In this document: piece by piece, positions 1-6,348 of the stretch | Layout of the letters: every line of letters starts with the position of its first letter | How positions within the stretch are numbered: the stretch's first letter is position 1 | NCBI GenBank assembly: GCA_934668295.1 | Contig: CAKUND010000102.1 | Coordinates: 1 to 7,047 of the forward strand | Length of the DNA: 7,047 bases | Source: an uncultured Oscillospiraceae bacterium | Lineage (GTDB): Bacteria; Bacillota; Clostridia; Oscillospirales; Oscillospiraceae | Direction of reading: 5' to 3' | Notes under the pieces: model-generated | What the model was told of the DNA's origin: nothing | Seen by the model: only the letters and a program-made list of their open reading frames with translations | The model's database searches: none | Program-made: the position numbers and the translations under genes

Positions 1-59
1 TCGAGAATGCTCTTGTCCCGGAACGTGTAGCCCAGCCCGGCTTCCAGTTCACTCAGCAT
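1..59 (-). CDS. rnc: Ribonuclease III, N-terminal fragment (cut by the window edge)
   Basis: Only the first 19 codons are in the window, reading MLSELEAGLGYTFRDKSIL. The pattern of a short acidic helix, then LGYTFRDKSIL, is the usual opening of bacterial RNase III, the Mg-dependent endonuclease that cuts double-stranded RNA during rRNA maturation and mRNA turnover. The ATG at 59 is chosen because AAAGGAG (67-73) lies 7 nt upstream, a strong ribosome binding site. The start lies inside plsX: the two reading frames overlap by 11 nt (49-59), so translation is probably coupled. The plsX-rnc order is known from Firmicutes, which supports the call. The catalytic motif and the dsRNA-binding domain lie outside the window, so the assignment rests on the N-terminal peptide and on context only. 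Confidence 0.8.
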   Translation of the reverse strand, partial: MLSELEAGLGYTFRDKSIL

Positions 60-1089
60 GTTGATACTCCTTTGGAATGACCATATGATCCATATTTGCG
101 GCCAGAGTCCCGGCCACGTCCGCCTCAACGGCGCCGATGGCCTGCCGGATGGCGTTGCGGATGGCCAGCGCGTCAGACGAGCCGTGCGCCTTGATGACGG
201 GCTTGCTCAGGCCGATAAGGGCCGTGCCGCCCGTTTCGCGGTAGTCCATTTTTTTCTTGAACGCCTTGACGCCGTCCATGCACAAAAGCGCTGCCAGCTT
301 GGTAAGTACATTCTTCTTGAACATGTCCTTCATCATGGAGGCCATGAAAAGTGCCGTGCCCTCGATGCCCTTGAGCAGGATATTGCCCGAGAAGCCGTCG
401 GCCACGACCACGTCCGCACCGCCCAGCGGCACGTCGCGCGCTTCGATGTTGCCGGTGAAGTTGATCGCGCCGGCCTCGCCCGCCTGCTTCAAAAGCGGGT
501 AGACGGCCTTTTGCAGCTCGCCGCCCTTGGAATCCTCCGCGCCGATGTTCAAAAGTGCGACGCGTGGGTTCCGGATGCCCAGCACCTTTTCTGCGTAATA
601 CGAGCCCATGAACGCAAATTGCAGCAGAAATTCCGGCGTGCAGTCGGCCGTCGCGCCGCAGTCAATGAGCACGGCTTCCCTGCCGGTCTTCGTCGGGATC
701 TGCGGGGCCATGGCCGCGCGGCGGATGCCCTTGACGCGCCGGACAGTCAGCGTCGCGGCAGAGAGCAGCGCGCCGGTCGAGCCTGCGGAGACGAACGCGT
801 CTCCGCCGCCTTCCTTCAGCATGTTCAGGCCCACGACCATGCTGGAATCCTTTTTCTTTTTTACGACCGTCGCCGGATCGTCGTGCATATCCACGACGTC
901 GTCCGCGTTGGCGATCTCCACGCCTTTTGGAAGCGTTTCGATGCCCTGATCCTTCAGCGCACGCAGGATCGCCTCGCCGCGTCCGACCAGCACGACCTCG
1001 CAGCCGAAGTCCTTTGCCGCCTGGATCGCGCCCAGCGCGATCTGGTCAGGGGCGTTGTCGCCGCCCATGGCGTCTACCAGAATTCTCAT
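49..1089 (-). CDS. plsX: Phosphate acyltransferase PlsX (acyl-ACP:phosphate transacylase)
   Basis: PlsX converts acyl-ACP and inorganic phosphate to acyl-phosphate, the donor used by PlsY to acylate glycerol-3-phosphate in the first step of phospholipid synthesis. It is a peripheral membrane enzyme. The 346-residue length is normal for the family. Visible family motifs are DAMGGDNAP (6-14), AGSTGAL (102-108), LLNIGAEDSKG (179-189), FTGNIEARD (211-219), DGFSGNILLK (231-240), DYRETGGTALIG (282-293) and KAHGSSDA (300-307), so all conserved blocks are present. The ATG at 1089 has AGGAGG 7 nt upstream (1097-1102) and overlaps the trmFO stop as ATGA, which implies coupled translation. The 3' end overlaps rnc. 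In many Firmicutes fabD, fabG and acpP sit between plsX and rnc; here they do not. No FapR-type operator was looked for successfully, and none is expected inside trmFO. Confidence 0.96.
   Translation of the reverse strand: MRILVDAMGGDNAPDQIALGAIQAAKDFGCEVVLVGRGEAILRALKDQGIETLPKGVEIANADDVVDMHDDPATVVKKKKDSSMVVGLNMLKEGGGDAFVSAGSTGALLSAATLTVRRVKGIRRAAMAPQIPTKTGREAVLIDCGATADCTPEFLLQFAFMGSYYAEKVLGIRNPRVALLNIGAEDSKGGELQKAVYPLLKQAGEAGAINFTGNIEARDVPLGGADVVVADGFSGNILLKGIEGTALFMASMMKDMFKKNVLTKLAALLCMDGVKAFKKKMDYRETGGTALIGLSKPVIKAHGSSDALAIRNAIRQAIGAVEADVAGTLAANMDHMVIPKEYQHAE
67..73 (-). promoter_or_regulatory. Ribosome binding site of rnc
   Basis: The minus strand reads AAAGGAG followed by a 7-nt spacer (TATCAAC) and ATG at 59. 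The site is embedded in the last codons of plsX. It fixes the rnc start and therefore the 11-nt overlap between the two genes. Confidence 0.75.
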
Positions 1090-2399
1090 GTTGCTTCCTC
1101 CTGCCCTGTCATTTGATCGATGAGCGCAAGCGACCGCTGCGCGATGGCGAGGTTTTTATTGGCCTTGCCCTTGACGCGATGGTCGAGCGGCGTCAGAATG
1201 CCGAAATTCACGTTCATCGGCTGGAACGAGCCGACGCTTGTATCCGAGATATACGCTGCCAGCGCACCGATGGCCGTTTCGCGGGAAAAGTCGGGCAGCG
1301 GCTCTCCCTTGAGCTTTGCCGCCATGCTGACGCCCGCGAGATAGCCGGAGGCGGTCGACTCGACATAGCCCTCCACGCCCGTCATCTGGCCCGCAAAGAC
1401 GACCAGCGGGTCGCGGCGGTCGGCATAGTACCGGTCAAGCAGGCGCGGAGAATCGAGGAACGTATTGCGGTGCATGACGCCGTAGCGGACGAATTCCGCG
1501 TCATGCAGCGCGGGGATCATGGAAAACACGCGCTTCTGCTCCGCGAATTTCAGATGGGTCTGGAAGCCGACGATGTTATAGACGGAGCCTGCGGCGTTGT
1601 CCTTGCGCAGCTGCACAACGGCATAGGGCTCACGGCCCGTTTTCGGATCTTTGAGGCCAACGGGCTTCAGCGGGCCGTAGCGCAGGGTATCGACGCCGCG
1701 GCGGGCCATGACCTCGACGGGCATGCAGCCCTCGAACACATGCTGATCCTCAAAGCCGTGCACCGGCGCTTCCTCCGCCGATTTGAGCGCGTCGACAAAG
1801 GCAAGATATTCGTCCTTCTCCATTGCGCAGTTGACATAATCCGCATCTCCACGGTCGTACCGGGACGCGAACCATGCCTTGTCCATATCGATGGAGGAAA
1901 AGGTCACGAGCGGCGCGGCGGCGTCGAAGAAGCTCATGTACTCCTGCCCGCCAAAGTAGCGCTGGATCGCAGCGCTCATCGCGTCGGAGGTCAGAGGGCC
2001 GGTCGCAATGATGACCGGGCCTGCCGGAACCTCGTCCGCTTCCGCCTCTACAACGGTGATATTGGGGTGTGAGCGTATTTTTTCCGTCACCATGCCGGAA
2101 AAGCCATAGCGGTCGACGGCCAGCGCGCCGCCCGCCTCGACGCGGTTCGCCTCTGCGCAGGTCAGGATCAGGCTGTGCAGCCGCCGCAGCTCCTCTTTTA
2201 AAAGGCCGACGGCGTTTTCCAGCCGGTCGCCGCGCAGGGAGTTGGAGCAGACAAGCTCTGCGAAGTCCGCGCAGTGGTGCGCGGGCGTCATTTTACGCGG
2301 CTTCATCTCCGTCAGCGTCACATGAATGCCGCGCTCGGCCAGCTGCCACGCGGCCTCACAGCCCGCAAGGCCAGCGCCGATCACTTTCACTTCCAGCAT
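1086..2399 (-). CDS. trmFO: Methylenetetrahydrofolate--tRNA-(uracil-5-)-methyltransferase TrmFO
   Basis: TrmFO is an FAD enzyme that uses 5,10-methylenetetrahydrofolate as carbon source to form 5-methyluridine at position 54 of the tRNA T-loop. The 437-residue product has the N-terminal dinucleotide-binding motif VIGAGLAGCEAAW (6-18), the family signature AELVCSNSLRGD (47-58), FEGCMPVEVMARRG (222-235) and the C-terminal FAD-binding block GQMTGVEGYVESTASG (337-352). Cys51 and Cys225 correspond to the two functional cysteines known in Bacillus subtilis TrmFO (Cys53 and Cys226; the correspondence is by motif, not by a computed alignment). The ATG at 2399 has AAAGGA 9-10 nt upstream. The gene follows topA after 26 nt, the conserved Firmicutes order (topA-gid), and its stop codon overlaps the plsX start as ATGA. 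The last codons carry the plsX ribosome binding site. Confidence 0.97.
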   Translation of the reverse strand: MLEVKVIGAGLAGCEAAWQLAERGIHVTLTEMKPRKMTPAHHCADFAELVCSNSLRGDRLENAVGLLKEELRRLHSLILTCAEANRVEAGGALAVDRYGFSGMVTEKIRSHPNITVVEAEADEVPAGPVIIATGPLTSDAMSAAIQRYFGGQEYMSFFDAAAPLVTFSSIDMDKAWFASRYDRGDADYVNCAMEKDEYLAFVDALKSAEEAPVHGFEDQHVFEGCMPVEVMARRGVDTLRYGPLKPVGLKDPKTGREPYAVVQLRKDNAAGSVYNIVGFQTHLKFAEQKRVFSMIPALHDAEFVRYGVMHRNTFLDSPRLLDRYYADRRDPLVVFAGQMTGVEGYVESTASGYLAGVSMAAKLKGEPLPDFSRETAIGALAAYISDTSVGSFQPMNVNFGILTPLDHRVKGKANKNLAIAQRSLALIDQMTGQEEAT

Positions 2400-2425
2400 G
2401 TTGGGACGTCCTTTCTATCTCTGTA

Positions 2426-4792
2426 TCAGAACGGAAGATCGTCTTCCGGCTCAGTCTTTTTGGCGGCTTTTTTTGCCACAGGCTTCTTGGCTGCGGGCTT
2501 CTTGGCTGCGGGCTTTTTGGCCGCTGCCTTTTTCGCGGCCGGCTTCTTGGCTGCCGGCTTTTCGGCGGACTTTTTGGCTACCGGTTTCTTCGCGGCCTTT
2601 TTCTCCTCTGCCTGCTTCTGTGCGGCTTCGGCGGCTGCCTCGGCGTTGGATTCCGCCGTCGCAGTCTCGACGGTCGAGGTGGACTTGCGGCGATAGCCGC
2701 GCTTATCCTCCGGCAGGAAGTTGGAGCACTCGGGATTCGCGCAGAACGGCTTCATCGCGCCCTTGCCGGAGCGTTTGAACATCGTCTGTCCGCAGACCGG
2801 GCAATCCTGATCCGTCGGCACGTCCCAGGTCATGAAGCCGCAGGCCGCGCCGCGCTCACAGGCGTAATAGGCATAGCCGCGCTTGCTCTTGCGCTTCAGG
2901 ATCGTGCTGCCGCACTTCGGACAGCGGCCCGGCATTTTCTCCGTAATGGGCTTTGTAAACTTGCAGTCCGGGTAGCCGGGACAGGCGAGGAATTTGCCGA
3001 AGCGGCTCGTCTTCACGACGAGGTTCCGGCCGCAGATCTCGCATTTTTCATCCGAGACCTCATCCGGCACCTTGAGCCGGGTGTCCTTCAGCGCTTCTTC
3101 CGCGTCGAGCATTTCCTGGTGGAAGCCGGTGTAGAATTCCTCCAGCACGCTTTTCCAGCGGCGCTGCCCAGCCTCGACCTGGTCGAGCTGCTTTTCCATG
3201 TCGGCAGTGAATTCGACGCTGATGATATTGGGGAAGCGGTCCATCATCAGGCCGTTGACCACTTCGCCGAGCTTCGTCGGCGAGAGCTTTTTGTCGGTCT
3301 TGACGACGTATTCGCGATCCTGGATCGTGGCGATGATCGCCGCGTAGGTTGACGGACGGCCAACGCCCTTTTCCTCCATCGCACGCACCAGAGACGCCTC
3401 TGTATACCGCGCGGGCGGCTGGGTGAAGTGCTGCTGCTTGTCAAAGCCGGCGGCCATGAGCGCCTCGCCGGGGGCAAGATCGGGCAGCGGAGAATCGAGC
3501 TTTTCCTGCTCGTCGTCGCGGCCTTCCTCGTAGATGGCGGTAAAGCCGGAGAATTTCATGCTCTGGTGCGTCGCACGGAAGACATGATCGCCGCAGGCGG
3601 CCTCGATAGCCGTTACGTCGTACAGGGCATTGGTCATCTGGGACGAAATGAAGCGGCTCCAGATGAGCTTATAGAGCCGGTACTGCTCCTTGGTCAGATC
3701 GTGCTCAACGGCTTCCGGATAGAGTGCGACATTCGACGGGCGGATAGCCTCGTGCGCGTCCTGCGCGCCGGATTTGGGCTTGTAGCGGCGGGGTTCAGCA
3801 TAATAGGCAGCGCCGTAGCGGCTGCGGATCACGTCGCCCGCGGCGGCAAGCGCCTCCTCAGAGATGCGCAGAGAGTCGGTACGCATATAGGTGATAAGAC
3901 CGACGGAGCCCTCGCCGGAGATCTCCACGCCCTCGTAGAGCTGCTGCGCAATCATCATCGTGCGGCGCGGAGTCATGTTGAGCTTGCGCGACGCCTCCTG
4001 CTGGAGTGTCGACGTGATGAAGGGCGGCGCAGGAGTGCGCTTTTTCTCCGACTTCTTCACGCCGGTCACGGAAAACGGCTGCCCCTCCAGCGCGTCCAGC
4101 ACGGACTGTACATCCTGCTCGCTTGTCAGCTCACGCTTCTGCGGGTCGCCATAGTAGTGCGCGGTAAAGCTGCCGGACTTGCCGACGCGGTTCAGATTTA
4201 CATCCAGCGTCCAGTATTCCTGCGGGACAAAGGCCCGGATCTCGTTTTCGCGGTCAACGACCAGACGAGTCGCAACGGACTGTACACGGCCGGCGGACAG
4301 GCCCTTGCGGATCTTTTTCCAGAGCAGGGGGCTGAGCTGATAGCCGACGATTCGGTCGAGTACGCGGCGCGCTTGCTGCGCGTCGACGAGATTCTGGTCG
4401 ATGGGACGCGGGTGCTGGATGGATTCCTGCACGACGTTGCGCGTGATCTCGTTGAAGGTCACGCGGTATGTCTCGTTATCCGGAATGTTCAGCAGATATT
4501 TCAGGTGCCAGGAGATGGCTTCGCCCTCGCGGTCCGGGTCTGTCGCGAGATAGATGCGGCCGGAGCCCTTCGCGGCCTTGCGCAGATCCGCGATGATGTC
4601 TTCCTTTCCCTTGAGCGGCTGGTACTCCGGCTCAAAATCGTGTTCGATATCGACGCTCAGCGTGCTCTTGGGCAGATCGCGCAGATGGCCCATACTGGCC
4701 TTGACCTGATAGTCGGGACCGAGATATTTTCCGATGGTTTTGGCCTTCGAGGGAGACTCCACGATGACCAGATTCTGTTTTGCGTTCGGCAT
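2426..4792 (-). CDS. topA: DNA topoisomerase I (type IA) with a basic Lys/Ala C-terminal tail
   Basis: TopA relaxes negative supercoils by single-strand passage through a transient 5'-phosphotyrosyl link. From the chosen start it is 788 residues. The Toprim domain opens with NLVIVESPSKAKTIGKYLG (E12) and carries the acidic DPDRE (D85, D87, E89). The active-site block is GLITYMRTDSLRIS with Tyr302 and Arg304. Three C-terminal zinc fingers have cysteines 584/587/604/610, 624/627/645/651 and 664/667/684/689. After these, an Ala/Glu linker (about 708-730) leads to a PAAKK-type Lys/Ala tail (731-779) and an acidic end, EPEDDLPF. Start choice: ATG at 4792 has GGAGG 5 nt upstream and begins just before the usual family N-terminus. 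In-frame ATGs at 4804 and 4852 exist, but 4852 lies inside dprA and neither has a comparable ribosome binding site. Bacillus TopA is about 690 residues, so the tail accounts for the extra length. Confidence 0.96.
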   Translation of the reverse strand: MPNAKQNLVIVESPSKAKTIGKYLGPDYQVKASMGHLRDLPKSTLSVDIEHDFEPEYQPLKGKEDIIADLRKAAKGSGRIYLATDPDREGEAISWHLKYLLNIPDNETYRVTFNEITRNVVQESIQHPRPIDQNLVDAQQARRVLDRIVGYQLSPLLWKKIRKGLSAGRVQSVATRLVVDRENEIRAFVPQEYWTLDVNLNRVGKSGSFTAHYYGDPQKRELTSEQDVQSVLDALEGQPFSVTGVKKSEKKRTPAPPFITSTLQQEASRKLNMTPRRTMMIAQQLYEGVEISGEGSVGLITYMRTDSLRISEEALAAAGDVIRSRYGAAYYAEPRRYKPKSGAQDAHEAIRPSNVALYPEAVEHDLTKEQYRLYKLIWSRFISSQMTNALYDVTAIEAACGDHVFRATHQSMKFSGFTAIYEEGRDDEQEKLDSPLPDLAPGEALMAAGFDKQQHFTQPPARYTEASLVRAMEEKGVGRPSTYAAIIATIQDREYVVKTDKKLSPTKLGEVVNGLMMDRFPNIISVEFTADMEKQLDQVEAGQRRWKSVLEEFYTGFHQEMLDAEEALKDTRLKVPDEVSDEKCEICGRNLVVKTSRFGKFLACPGYPDCKFTKPITEKMPGRCPKCGSTILKRKSKRGYAYYACERGAACGFMTWDVPTDQDCPVCGQTMFKRSGKGAMKPFCANPECSNFLPEDKRGYRRKSTSTVETATAESNAEAAAEAAQKQAEEKKAAKKPVAKKSAEKPAAKKPAAKKAAAKKPAAKKPAAKKPVAKKAAKKTEPEDDLPF
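2456..2602 (-). repeat. Coding repeat: 15-bp units encoding the Lys/Ala tail of TopA
   Basis: TopA residues 731-779 are imperfect repeats of PAAKK, PVAKK and SAEKP. At the DNA level the period is 15 bp. Two units are identical and adjacent (GGCTTCTTGGCTGCG on the plus strand at 2481-2495 and 2496-2510), followed by diverged units at 2511, 2526, 2541 and 2556. The units stay in frame, so unit gain or loss by slippage would lengthen or shorten the tail without a frameshift. Such basic tails are known on actinobacterial TopA, where they aid DNA binding; the same role here is an inference. Confidence 0.85.
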
Positions 4793-4797
4793 AGATG

Positions 4798-4802
4798 CCT
4801 CC
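4798..4802 (-). promoter_or_regulatory. Ribosome binding site deciding the topA start
   Basis: GGAGG on the minus strand lies 5 nt before the ATG at 4792. It overlaps the alternative in-frame ATG at 4804-4802 (ATGGAGG), so a ribosome bound here would cover that upstream codon. This is the reason the start at 4792 is preferred over those at 4804 and 4852. Confidence 0.7.
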
Positions 4803-4805
4803 ATG

Positions 4806-6020
4806 TTATTTTTTCGCCAGCTCATAATACCGTGCCGGCAGCCGCTTGACAAAGCCCTTGACCTCCAGCAGCGTCAGCGCGGAGAGTACGCGTCCGGCCG
4901 GCAGCTGCGTTTCGTCGATCATCCGGTCGACCGGCTGCTTACCGGACTCCAGCTGCCGCAGAACGGCAGCTTCGTCGGCAGAGACGCGCGGCAAAATTTC
5001 CTGTACGTCAATATAAGCCCTGTTTTCCTGCTTGTCAACGGCTTTTGTGTCAGTTTTTTCCGGATCAGATGAAGTTTCCGCCACAACGAGGTTGTCCTTG
5101 ACTTCCTGCGAGCCGAGCGTCATGGGGCCGAGCGGCTTCTGGCGCAGCGGCAGCTCCGGATAGAGATAGGTATACTCCTGCAGCACGTCCCAGCCCTCGG
5201 AGATCAGGATCGCCCCCTCCTTGAGCAGCTGGATGTTGCCCTCGCAGGTCGGATTGCCGAGATTCCCGGGAAGCGTGAACACATCCCGGCCCTGTTCGAG
5301 CGCGTGGCGGGCGGTGATGAGCGCGCCGCTCTTTCTGGGCGCTTCGACGACAACGGAGCCGAGCGAAAGGCCGCTCAGGATCCGGTTGCGGGACGGAAAA
5401 TGCTCCGCCAGCGGCGGCGTTTCGGGCGGAAGCTCGCTGATGATGCAGCCGTGGGTTCGGATGTCTTCAAACAGACTCCGGTTCGCCGCCGGATAATCGA
5501 TATCCACGCCGCAGGCAAACACGGCAACCGGCGGTGTCCCGGAGGATATGGCCCCGCGCAGCGCCATGGTGTCAATTCCGGCTGCGCCGCCGGAGACGAC
5601 GATCGCGCCGTAACGCCCGAGCTCGTAGCCCAGACGCTTTGCCTGCAGCAGTCCATACGCGGAAGCCCTGCGCGTGCCGACCATGGCGATGACCGGCTCC
5701 GCGTCAAAATCCGGGAAAACGCCTTGATAATACAACACCAGCGGCGCATCGTCAAGATTTTTGAGCCGGTTCGGATAGGCGGCGTCCTGAAAGGTCAGGA
5801 TGCGGATCGCTTTTCGGTAGCATTGCTGCAGGATCTGGCGCGCGGGCGCAAGCTCCTTATCGGCAAGCGAGGCGCGCCCTTCCGGGCGGAGCGCCTGCGG
5901 GTAATCGGATTCTGCGGCGCAGTAGACCGCCTCGGGCGTCCCGAACTGCTCCAGAAGCGCGCGCAGACCGCGCAGGCCGACACCCTTGCGCCCGGTCAGC
6001 CACAACCAGTATTCCAGCAT
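4806..6020 (-). CDS. dprA: DNA-processing protein DprA (Smf)
   Basis: DprA binds incoming single-stranded DNA during natural transformation, displaces SSB and loads RecA. It is also widespread in bacteria not known to be competent. The 404-residue protein has an N-terminal helix-hairpin-helix-like stretch (LTGRKGVGLRGLRALLEQFG, 8-27), then the Rossmann-like core: MVGTRRAS (113-120), SGGAAGIDTMALRGA (143-157), ISELPPE (194-200), HFPSRNRILSGLS (207-219), VVVEAPRKSGALITA (223-237) and PGN followed by GNIQLLKEGA (251-270). A hydrophilic linker (about 305-345) leads to a C-terminal winged-helix domain (about 346-402). At 154 the motif usually written GID..AH has Leu in place of His. The ATG at 6020 has GAGGGA 5 nt upstream. 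The stop is 13 nt before topA, the conserved smf-topA pairing. Confidence 0.95.
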   Translation of the reverse strand: MLEYWLWLTGRKGVGLRGLRALLEQFGTPEAVYCAAESDYPQALRPEGRASLADKELAPARQILQQCYRKAIRILTFQDAAYPNRLKNLDDAPLVLYYQGVFPDFDAEPVIAMVGTRRASAYGLLQAKRLGYELGRYGAIVVSGGAAGIDTMALRGAISSGTPPVAVFACGVDIDYPAANRSLFEDIRTHGCIISELPPETPPLAEHFPSRNRILSGLSLGSVVVEAPRKSGALITARHALEQGRDVFTLPGNLGNPTCEGNIQLLKEGAILISEGWDVLQEYTYLYPELPLRQKPLGPMTLGSQEVKDNLVVAETSSDPEKTDTKAVDKQENRAYIDVQEILPRVSADEAAVLRQLESGKQPVDRMIDETQLPAGRVLSALTLLEVKGFVKRLPARYYELAKK

Positions 6021-6049
6021 AAAAATCCCTCTGTCTTTCTCGGATTTTT
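6021..6049 (-). promoter_or_regulatory. dprA: Possible ribosome-binding-site-masking hairpin in the dprA leader
   Basis: On the minus strand AAAAATCC (6049-6042) is followed after 13 nt by its exact reverse complement GGATTTTT (6028-6021), directly before the dprA ATG. In mRNA this could form an 8-bp stem whose 3' arm includes two of the three Gs of the GAGGGA ribosome binding site and its spacer. The stem is A/U-rich and has a 13-nt loop, so its stability is modest. Seen: the inverted repeat. Inferred: any effect on translation. Confidence 0.35.
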
Positions 6050-6064
6050 TATAGTTTGCGAATC

Positions 6065-6229
6065 ATAGGGGCCGATGCCCACTGTCGGCCCGGCAGAATG
6101 CACCGTTTTTTACGAAAACCTCCGGCGAATTTGCAGCTGCCCAACGGGCCGATGTGTACCGGCAAGCGGCAGACCCACATCCGTAACGCTCCTTCGTCGC
6201 GAACGGCTGTGACCGGCATCGGCCCCTAC
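6065..6229. mobile_element. Candidate MITE-like element with terminal inverted repeats
   Basis: The ends are TAGGGGCCGATGCC (6066-6079) and its exact reverse complement GGCATCGGCCCCTA (6215-6228), 14 bp with no mismatch. The same AATC is found just outside both ends (6061-6064 and 6230-6233) when one mismatched terminal base is counted on each side, as a short target-site duplication would be. The interior has no gene. It holds copy A of the palindromic repeat, a 9-bp stem (GGGCCGATG 6146-6154 with CATCGGCCC 6217-6225) and an inner hairpin (CCGT-AA-CGC 6181-6189 with GCG-A-ACGG 6199-6206). Alternatively it is just two separate repeat units lying head to head. Confidence 0.4.
6066..6134 (-). 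repeat. Palindromic repeat, copy A (minus orientation)
   Basis: Read on the minus strand this copy has GCAAATTCGCC, then TTTTC, then GCATTCTG at the same spacing as copy C (6250-6317), then a hairpin and a terminal CCCCTA. Its stem is GGGCCGA / TCGGCCC with a 9-nt loop (plus-strand arms at 6069-6075 and 6085-6091). The matching blocks and identical spacing show common origin with copy C, although the segments between the blocks have diverged. Confidence 0.7.
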
Positions 6230-6249
6230 AATCAAACGGGTAAATGCCT

Positions 6250-6317
6250 GCGAATTCGCCCAAAATTTTCTGTCAGCCAGAGGCATTCTGTCGGGCGGAC
6301 AGAGTCGTCCGCCCCTA
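6250..6317 (+). repeat. Palindromic repeat, copy C (plus orientation)
   Basis: This copy reads GCGAATTCGCC, TTTTC, GCATTCTG, then the stem GGGCGGAC (6293-6300) / GTCCGCCC (6307-6314) with a 6-nt loop, ending CCCCTA. Relative to copy A, one stem pair has changed on both sides (C-G to G-C), keeping the pairing. It lies 31 bp past the stop codon of the RNA methyltransferase gene. No U-run follows in that direction, so it is not called as an intrinsic terminator. Confidence 0.7.
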
Positions 6318-6348
6318 CGGCAATCCGCGTGAGCGCATCATCGGTGCC

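Larger units (their letters stand above)
6021..6348. other. Intergenic region before dprA, filled with inverted-repeat units
   Basis: This 328-bp gap is the only sizeable non-coding stretch. It lies between the stop of the RNA methyltransferase gene and the start of dprA. Open frames crossing it on either strand have no ribosome binding site or recognisable product. It contains three palindromic units ending in CCCCTA: at 6066-6134 (minus orientation), 6146-6228 (plus) and 6250-6317 (plus). No hairpin is followed by a T-run, so no intrinsic terminator is called. No convincing -35/-10 pair was found for dprA. Confidence 0.7.

Noticed and set aside
1997..2022. Inverted repeat CCGGTC...GACCGG inside trmFO
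   Set aside because: Only 6 bp pair, it is fully within conserved coding sequence, and it is expected by chance in G+C-rich DNA.
4793..4852. Longer topA N-terminus starting at 4852 or 4804
   Set aside because: The extra residues do not resemble the family. The 4852 start lies 47 bp inside dprA, and the only good ribosome binding site (GGAGG) serves the ATG at 4792.
6048..6053. TATAAA on the minus strand as a -10 box for dprA
   Set aside because: No recognisable -35 hexamer lies 16-18 bp upstream, and the site overlaps the A-run of the leader hairpin. It is too weak to call.
6293..6314. GC-rich hairpin as an intrinsic terminator for the RNA methyltransferase gene
   Set aside because: The stem is strong, but no T-run follows on the minus strand. 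The hairpin is better explained as part of the repeat family.
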